Origin: F23-B02 sp963627445
GTDB taxonomy: Bacteria; Bacillota; Clostridia; Oscillospirales; Oscillospiraceae
Assembly: GCA_963627445.1 (NCBI GenBank)
Contig: CAVGBM010000107.1
Coordinates: forward strand, 1 to 63,948
Length of the DNA: 63,948 nt
Direction of reading: 5' to 3'
Shown: one piece after another, positions 59,108-63,948 of the stretch
Position numbering within the stretch: position 1 is the stretch's first letter
Layout of the letters: every line of letters starts with the position of its first letter
Position numbers and translations under genes: made by a program
The notes under the pieces: generated by a model
What the model was told of the DNA's origin: nothing
The model's input: only the letters and a program-made list of their open reading frames with translations
Database searches by the model: none

Positions 59108-60022
59108 ATGGACGCAAATACCTTTAAGCCCCTTGCGCAGCTAAAGCGCATGATGCTCATCATAAATCCCGTTTCCGGCAGACGCATTTCTCTGCGTTTT
59201 TTGCCCGATATTATCAGAATTTTCACCGCAAACGACTATGTCGTAAGCGTTTTCCCGACCGGCAAGCGCGGAGATGCGACCGAGTTTGCACGGCTGTACT
59301 CATCGGAGTTTGATATTGTCGTCACCATCGGCGGCGACGGCACGCTCAACGAGACCATTACCGGCCTGATCCTCGGCGGAAGCCACACCCCGCTCGGATA
59401 CATTCCTTCAGGCAGTACAAATGATTTTGCTTCCTGCCAAGGCATATCCTCGGATATGCTCACGGCAGCAATGCACATTGCAAACGGAAGCCCCCGTCAG
59501 ATCGATATAGGCAAGTTTGGCGACAACTACTTTGCCTATGTCTCGGCCTTCGGCGCATTTTCCTGGCTTTCCTACACGACCTCGCAGAACCTCAAGAATG
59601 TTTTCGGCCACTCGGCATATATTCTTGATGCGGTGAAGGATCTGCCGAAGCTCAAGTCGTATCACCTTAAGTTCACCGACGGCGAGTTCAACTACGAGGG
59701 TGACTACATTTTCGGCGCTGTTTGCAACTCGACCTCCGTCGCCGGAACATTCACGCTGCCGACCGAGCTTGTCGATACATCAGACGGCAAGTTCGAGGTA
59801 CTGCTCGTTCACAAACCGCAGTCGCTCATCGATTGGCAGAGTATTCTGACCGGTGTTTTTACCCAGGACTACTCGTCACCGTTTCTTGACCTGTTCCAGG
59901 CCGAAACGCTGCACATCGAAGCCCCCGAAAATCTTGACTGGTCGCTCGACGGCGAGCGGGGCTATGGGAAAAGCGCGATAGACTTTGAGATAATGCAAAA
60001 ACACATTACCCTTATAAGCTGA
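59108..60022 (+). CDS. Diacylglycerol kinase-like lipid kinase (DgkB/YegS family)
   Basis: 304 residues. The DAGK catalytic domain has LIINPVSGRR at the start, IGGDGTLNETITGL (nucleotide loop) and YIPSGSTNDFA. A C-terminal beta-sandwich domain follows. It is soluble or membrane-associated and would make phosphatidate, the CdsA substrate, from diacylglycerol; other lipids such as undecaprenol-like substrates are possible in the family. Operon with cdsA. Confidence 0.9.
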   Translation: MDANTFKPLAQLKRMMLIINPVSGRRISLRFLPDIIRIFTANDYVVSVFPTGKRGDATEFARLYSSEFDIVVTIGGDGTLNETITGLILGGSHTPLGYIPSGSTNDFASCQGISSDMLTAAMHIANGSPRQIDIGKFGDNYFAYVSAFGAFSWLSYTTSQNLKNVFGHSAYILDAVKDLPKLKSYHLKFTDGEFNYEGDYIFGAVCNSTSVAGTFTLPTELVDTSDGKFEVLLVHKPQSLIDWQSILTGVFTQDYSSPFLDLFQAETLHIEAPENLDWSLDGERGYGKSAIDFEIMQKHITLIS

Positions 60023-60034
60023 CCATAAAACGCC

Positions 60035-60063
60035 ACCGCTTTCACCCAGAAAGCGGTTCTTTT
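60035..60063 (+). terminator. Terminator or attenuator between the lipid kinase and brkB-like genes
   Basis: Stem ACCGCTTT / AAAGCGGT with a 7-base loop followed by TCTTTT, ending eight bases before the next ATG. It may end cdsA-dgk or allow partial read-through. Confidence 0.65.
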
Positions 60064-60070
60064 AACGCGG

Positions 60071-60880
60071 ATGAATATGAAAACAATTTTTCTCAGAATT
60101 AAAGATTTTACCGACGGATTAAGCCGCAAAAATATAGATGCCCATGCAGCAGCCAGCGCGTTTTATATGTTTCTGTCGCTTGTGCCGTTTGTTGCGCTGA
60201 TAACTACCATACTGCCGTACACGGGGCTCGAGGAGGAACGGCTTTTCGATATAGTGAGTCACTATATTCCTTCTGCCATGCAGGAGCTCATAAGCTCGAC
60301 CGTTATGGACATTTACTCTGCATCAAATCTCGTATTGCCTTTAGCAATCATAACAACTATCTGGCTTGCAAGCCGCGCGTTTTCCTCGCTTATACGGGGT
60401 ATTGAAGTAATTTCGGGCGCAGCGGAATATAGCTCGTTTTTTAAGCGCAGCCTGCGCGCCTGCATTTATACGATCACTCTCATAATCATCATGGTTCTGC
60501 TGCTTCTGCTGCTCGTTTTCGGCAATACGCTGAGCAAACTTCCGATAATTTCTCCGTTTGTACGCTTCCTTATAAAGCTCAGAATAATCGTCGTTATTGT
60601 CGTTATAACCCTTGTTTTTATTGCAATCTATCACTGGGTCCCCGGCATGCGGCTCAGACTAAGGGATCTGCTGCCCGGTTCGCTTATTGCCGCTGGTGTG
60701 TGGCTGCTGTTTACATGGCTTTTCTCTCTGTATATCCTCTATGGCGTAAACTACTCGGCATATGGTAACCTCGCGTCAATAGTTATAACACTTTTATGGA
60801 TGTACTGGTGCATGTACATTGTTCTCCTCGGGGCATATACGAATATGTATATATATCGCAGAAGGCACGCTGACGATTGA
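60071..60880 (+). CDS. YihY/BrkB family membrane protein
   Basis: 269 residues with six membrane helices. The family signature is seen in DAHAAASAFYMFLSLVPF and in the C-terminal GSLIAAGVWLLFTWLFSLYI. Often labelled ribonuclease BN in error; the true function is uncertain, possibly an envelope transporter. The ribosome site is weak; an ATG two codons later is possible. Confidence 0.88.
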   Translation: MNMKTIFLRIKDFTDGLSRKNIDAHAAASAFYMFLSLVPFVALITTILPYTGLEEERLFDIVSHYIPSAMQELISSTVMDIYSASNLVLPLAIITTIWLASRAFSSLIRGIEVISGAAEYSSFFKRSLRACIYTITLIIIMVLLLLLLVFGNTLSKLPIISPFVRFLIKLRIIVVIVVITLVFIAIYHWVPGMRLRLRDLLPGSLIAAGVWLLFTWLFSLYILYGVNYSAYGNLASIVITLLWMYWCMYIVLLGAYTNMYIYRRRHADD

Positions 60881-60897
60881 GTAAAACAGCAAATAGC

Positions 60898-60934
60898 AAA
60901 AAAATCATGCAGTAATTTTTCTGCATGATTTTTT
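60898..60934 (+). terminator. Terminator after the brkB-like gene
   Basis: AAAAAAATCATGCAG / CTGCATGATTTTTT with an 8-base loop. Confidence 0.85.
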
Positions 60935-61053
60935 CGGCTTATATTAAGTCATTATTAACAATTTTTGAACTTTGATTTTGGGCATGTTGACTTAAAATTT
61001 ATATTGTGTTATCATTCTCTGGTTGAAATTTTAGATTAGTATGGTGATATGTA

Positions 61054-62445
61054 ATGAGTCAGAACAACTCGCTTGCGATGTTCGAGGCCGAGCCCATCGG
61101 CAAGCTGATGACAAAATTCGCGCTGCCTGCGATAGCCTCAATGGTGGTAAATTCGATCTATAATATCGTTGACCAGGTTTTTATCGGTCAGGGTGTCGGC
61201 ATGCTCGGCAACGCCGCAACGAACCTCACCTTCCCGTTTGTGACCTTCTCAATGGCTATAGGCACGATGATAGCCGACGGCTGCGTTGCGTATTTCAGCC
61301 TCAAGCTCGGGCAGAAGGACTACCACGAGGCAGAACGTGCCATGGGCAACGGCATTTCCATCTCGCTTGCGGCAGGTATTCTCATGGCGCTGCTGATGGA
61401 GATATTTATCGACGCTGTTCTCGTTCTCTGCGGCGGCTCTACCGTTGATCCGCAGACCTATGCATACGCAAAAGAGTACGCCCGCATAACGCTTATCGGT
61501 ATTCCGTTCGTGTGCGTGAGCATGACGGTAAACAGCATCATTCGAGCACAGGGCAACCCGAAGTATGCAATGTTTTCAAACCTTGCAGGCTGCTTTTTGA
61601 ATATCATCCTCGATGCCTGGTTCGTTCTCGGCCTTGACATGGGTGTCGGCGGTGCGGCACTTGCGACCATCATCGGTCAGGCGCTCAACCTCGTGCTCGC
61701 ACTTGTGTATATTCCCCGCCTCAAGGGCGTTAAGTTCTCGCTTGAATGTGCTGTTCCGAACAGAAAGACCGCGTTTTCGTTCCTGCCGCTCGGCATTTCG
61801 AGCTTCTTTACTCAGTTTGCGTCGACCGTCGTTGTCATCTGCATGAATAACCTGCTCGTCTCCTACGGTGCGCAGAGTGTTTACGGTGCGGATATCCCGC
61901 TTGCGGCGCTCGGCATCGTCATGAAGGTCAATTCTATTATCATAAGCGTCATGGTCGGCCTCGGTATCGGCAGCCAGCCCATCGTCGGGTACAACTACGG
62001 TGCAAAAAACTACAGGCGTGTCAAGGCAACATATATCCGCACGATAACCGTCGGGCTTATAGTCGGTGTTATCGGCTGGGGCTGCTTCCAGCTGTTCACT
62101 CAGCAGATCATCGACATTTTCGGCCAGGAAAGCGAGCTGTACAATCAGTTTGCGCTCAAGTGCTTCCACATTTTCCTCGGCGTTATATTCCTTGTGGGCT
62201 TCGTCACCCCCTCGGGCATCTTCTTCCAGTCTATCGGCAAGCCCGTCAAGGCCATGATATCGACAATGACCAGACAGCTTATCTACTTCCTGCCTGCGGC
62301 ATTCATTCTTGCCGGCGCGATGGGCGTTGAGGGTCTGCTTTATGCAGGACCCGTCAGCGATATACTCGCCGCAATAACCGTTGCGATACTCATTTTCAGG
62401 GAAATGTCGATAATCAATAAGGATATCAAGCTTCAAGACGCATAA
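61054..62445 (+). CDS. MATE family efflux transporter
   Basis: 463 residues, about 12 membrane helices in two homologous halves. PIGKLMTKFALPAIASMVVN and IYNIVDQVFIGQGVGMLGNA are typical of the DinF/MepA branch, and GLGIGSQPIVGYNYGAKNY is the conserved block at the start of the second half. It exports drugs or metabolites using Na+ or H+. It is a single gene with a terminator behind it. Confidence 0.93.
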   Translation: MSQNNSLAMFEAEPIGKLMTKFALPAIASMVVNSIYNIVDQVFIGQGVGMLGNAATNLTFPFVTFSMAIGTMIADGCVAYFSLKLGQKDYHEAERAMGNGISISLAAGILMALLMEIFIDAVLVLCGGSTVDPQTYAYAKEYARITLIGIPFVCVSMTVNSIIRAQGNPKYAMFSNLAGCFLNIILDAWFVLGLDMGVGGAALATIIGQALNLVLALVYIPRLKGVKFSLECAVPNRKTAFSFLPLGISSFFTQFASTVVVICMNNLLVSYGAQSVYGADIPLAALGIVMKVNSIIISVMVGLGIGSQPIVGYNYGAKNYRRVKATYIRTITVGLIVGVIGWGCFQLFTQQIIDIFGQESELYNQFALKCFHIFLGVIFLVGFVTPSGIFFQSIGKPVKAMISTMTRQLIYFLPAAFILAGAMGVEGLLYAGPVSDILAAITVAILIFREMSIINKDIKLQDA

Positions 62446-62452
62446 ATATCAG

Positions 62453-62478
62453 CAGGCCGGCTCAAACCGGCCTGTTTT
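62453..62478 (+). terminator. Terminator of the MATE gene
   Basis: CAGGCCGG - CTCAAA - CCGGCCTG then four T. Confidence 0.85.
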
Positions 62479-62665
62479 GCTATACAATATCTGTAATGTG
62501 TCGCAATCACGCAAAAAAACTCTTTCATTTTCCGTCATTTTCTGCTTTAATATAAATAATGCAAAATAATTAACAAGATTTTAAATGTGTAGCATTTTCT
62601 ACAGGTTTATCGCCTGCAATCGGATATAATTAAATCAGAGGAAAAAGCGGTAAAGGAGATCAATT

Positions 62666-63400
62666 ATGGAACTGTATAACCCCCTTATCAATTCAACGAA
62701 GGAGATCCTTTCAAAGGGCAAGCCCACCGTGTGGGACTATAACCCGCGCAAGGCTTGGAACGATCTCGGTGCAGCCGAGCTCGTGCTCCAGAAGGAATCT
62801 GCCTATGAGCTGGGCGCTCTCGGCCTCGGCTCTGCAAACTACATCTGCACCACCACAAGCTCCGAGCTCGTGAACAAGGATCAGGTGCTGCTCTATGGTC
62901 CCGACCTCAAGGCCATCAAGAAGGACACCCCGTTTGCAAGGATCGTGCTGCTGCGCATCGGCGCACTCGAGGGCGAGGACGAGGAAGTTTACCGTGCGCT
63001 CAAGGACATTGAGTTCTGCAAGTACCATGTCTATCCTGAGGGCTATATGGTCAGAATGTCCCCCGAGAGCCATCGCGAGCAGGTTCGCGTCAGCAAGAAG
63101 GCGATAAAGAAGGGCATCAGCTTTGAGGCCGTCGGCAATCGCTACATCGAGGCATACAAGAAGGATGTCAATGTTCTGAATGTCACCGTCATTTTCGTGA
63201 CCGACCCCACCATGGACTTCAAGGCCATGCTTGAGAATTCCAAGAAGGTCGACGCTATCACCAACACCCTCACCCACATCATGGAGGGTCTGCCCACCGA
63301 CTGCAACGTCTGCCAGCTCAAGGATATCTGCGACGAGGTCGAAGGCATGAAGGAGCTCCACTTCGGTGTCGGCGACAAGGGCACGAACGAGCATCATTGA
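62666..63400 (+). CDS. Stand-alone acetyl-CoA synthase (CdhC/AcsB) middle-domain protein
   Basis: 244 residues, soluble. It resembles the part of the CO dehydrogenase/acetyl-CoA synthase beta subunit that precedes the A-cluster domain: DQVLLYGPDLKAIKKDTPFA corresponds to the archaeal V-x-IVGPDLKE block, and YMVRMSPESHREQVRVSKKA then VNVLNVTVIFVTDP follow in the same order. A C-terminal CNVCQLKDICDEVEGMKELH offers C-x2-C-x5-C. The A-cluster catalytic domain is absent, so acetyl-CoA synthesis is not expected. GGAG precedes the ATG by eight bases. Function unknown; assignment is from memory of the family and moderately sure. Confidence 0.6.
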   Translation: MELYNPLINSTKEILSKGKPTVWDYNPRKAWNDLGAAELVLQKESAYELGALGLGSANYICTTTSSELVNKDQVLLYGPDLKAIKKDTPFARIVLLRIGALEGEDEEVYRALKDIEFCKYHVYPEGYMVRMSPESHREQVRVSKKAIKKGISFEAVGNRYIEAYKKDVNVLNVTVIFVTDPTMDFKAMLENSKKVDAITNTLTHIMEGLPTDCNVCQLKDICDEVEGMKELHFGVGDKGTNEHH

Positions 63401-63416
63401 GATCAAACAACATACG

Positions 63417-63448
63417 AAAAACGACAGCCTTAAAAGCTGTCGTTTTTT
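63417..63448 (+). terminator. Terminator of the ACS-like gene
   Basis: AAAAACGACAGC - CTTAAAA - GCTGTCGTTTTTT, 17 bases after the stop. Confidence 0.87.
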
Positions 63449-63457
63449 AGCGATACA

Positions 63458-63606
63458 AAGTGAAGTTTTTGCCATGCAAAAGTGAAGTTAGATGCGTTGC
63501 ATCAAGTGAAGTAAAGTAAACCCACTCACGCCCGCAGGCACTTCACTTGTCGTAAGACAAACTTAACGCACGAAGTGCGCTTAACAAATCCCAAAGGGAT
63601 TTACTT
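63458..63606. repeat. Multi-hairpin intergenic repeat with AAGTGAAGT units
   Basis: Three direct copies of AAGTGAAGT (63458, 63480, 63504) at 22-24 base spacing, an inverted copy ACTTCACTT at 63540, and ACTTAAC-like relatives after it. The spacers are tiny hairpins: GATGC-GTT-GCATC, GTC-GTAA-GAC, GCAC-GAA-GTGC and AAATCCC-AAA-GGGATTT. It resembles a dispersed, REP-like element rather than a gene. Confidence 0.6.
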
Positions 63607-63610
63607 AGTT

Positions 63611-63644
63611 GAAGAAGGCATCTGCGTATGCAGATGCCTTCTTC
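63611..63644 (-). terminator. Long hairpin directly after tRNA-Leu
   Basis: Perfect 15-bp arms GAAGAAGGCATCTGC / GCAGATGCCTTCTTC with loop GTAT, abutting the CCA end on the minus strand. There is no clear T run, so it may be a processing or protective structure, or part of the neighbouring repeat, rather than a pure terminator. Confidence 0.55.
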
Positions 63645-63732
63645 TGGTGCCGGTGGCGGGGGTCGAACCCGCACGGGTTTTAAGCCCAACGGATTTTGAG
63701 TCCGCCTCGTCTGCCAATTCCAACACACCGGC
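63645..63732 (-). tRNA. tRNA-Leu (anticodon CAA)
   Basis: 88 bases with encoded CCA and a long variable arm (TTGGGCTTAAAACCC), a class II tRNA. Acceptor GCCGGTG pairs with CACCGGC; anticodon loop CTCAAAA gives CAA; T arm GGGTTCGACCCCC. It reads TTG, leucine. Confidence 0.95.
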
Positions 63733-63742
63733 GTGCTCATAC

Positions 63743-63771
63743 AGTATAACCTAATCGCAGGCATTTTTCAA
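63743..63771 (-). promoter_or_regulatory. Promoter of tRNA-Leu
   Basis: On the minus strand TTGAAA (63771-63766), 17-base spacer, TATACT (63748-63743), about ten bases before the tRNA. Confidence 0.8.
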
Positions 63772-63847
63772 GCATTAGTTTTGTGTAACAATTTGTTGCT
63801 GATTTATAGAAAATTTCAGATTTATACTACCAAATTTGAAGAATATA

Positions 63848-63872
63848 TGTTACAATATTAAATCGTAATATT
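63848..63872 (+). promoter_or_regulatory. Extended -10 promoter and inverted repeat before the response regulator
   Basis: TGTTACAAT at 63848-63856 is an extended -10. The overlapping AATATTA - AATCG - TAATATT (63854-63872) is a perfect 7-bp inverted repeat at the likely transcription start, a possible operator. Confidence 0.45.
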
Positions 63873-63892
63873 ATATAGAAAGAGGCATAACC

Positions 63893-63948
63893 ATGAAAAA
63901 GATACTCGTCCTTGAAGATGAACCGAATATCCGCAGTTTTGTGGTCAT
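63893..63948 (+). CDS. Response regulator, N-terminal fragment (runs off window)
   Basis: Only 18 codons are in the window: MKKILVLEDEPNIRSFVV. The LVLEDEPNIRSF sequence is the first strand and acidic pair of a CheY-like receiver domain. AGAGGC precedes the ATG. The output domain and partner kinase are outside. Confidence 0.8.
   Translation, partial: MKKILVLEDEPNIRSFVV

Noticed and set aside
61576..62436. Minus-strand frame opposite the MATE gene, rich in charged residues
   Set aside because: Typical shadow of a hydrophobic membrane protein; no ribosome site.

Overview
The window looks like part of a chromosome of a low-to-mid GC, spore-forming-lineage member of Clostridia, most likely Oscillospirales (Ruminococcaceae-like gut bacteria). 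The reasons are the block recN-argR-nadK-tlyA-dxs-ispA-xseBA-nusB-asp23 next to a complete spoIIIAA-AH operon, SLH-domain surface proteins, SigV/RsiV-type and RsgI-type regulation, and Firmicutes-style promoters and terminators. The assignment is from gene content only.

Layout. 1-8104 (minus strand): housekeeping operons for recombination, arginine control, NAD phosphorylation, isoprenoid precursors, exonuclease VII and NusB. 8189-12606 (minus): the spoIIIA sporulation channel operon, in which spoIIIAH carries a one-base frameshift. 12763-16353 (plus): a four-gene unit of MBOAT O-acyltransferase, anchored SGNH esterase/transferase, ECF sigma of SigV type and RsiV-type anti-sigma factor, suggesting a lysozyme-sensing envelope O-acetylation module. 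16398-23969: yebC, a glpK/nudix/DUF1015 operon, a divergent monoacylglycerol-lipase-like gene, a CPA2 antiporter and an MreB-like actin. 24038-33098: comFC-recD2, ybaK-uvrA, a TetR regulator divergent from gluQ, and a HAD phosphatase. 33223-36760: a cytoplasmic GH2 glycosidase, a second TetR gene with a perfect operator wrapped around its own -10 box, a methyltransferase cut short by an IS3-family remnant, then tRNA-Thr. 37162-44602 (minus): the operon uvrB-polA-metalloprotease/phosphatase fusion-rimI-tsaD-radC.

44709-58063 is an envelope and accessory region: an SLH-anchored lipase-like protein translationally coupled to an O-antigen-ligase-like polymerase, a small acidic orphan, hypB with a membrane-tethered solute-binding protein, an 1820-residue GLUG-repeat/SLH surface protein, and convergent to it an ECF sigma factor with an RsgI-like anti-sigma factor. 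58289-63948 (plus): cdsA, a diacylglycerol-kinase-like gene, a YihY/BrkB membrane protein, a MATE transporter, an orphan acetyl-CoA-synthase middle-domain protein, a multi-hairpin intergenic repeat, tRNA-Leu and the start of a response regulator.

The strongest candidates for something new are the MBOAT-SGNH-SigV-RsiV unit, the RsgI-like/ECF pair beside the giant GLUG-SLH protein, the metalloprotease-pseudophosphatase fusion between polA and rimI, and the stand-alone ACS domain. No CRISPR array, prophage, rRNA or recognised riboswitch was seen.
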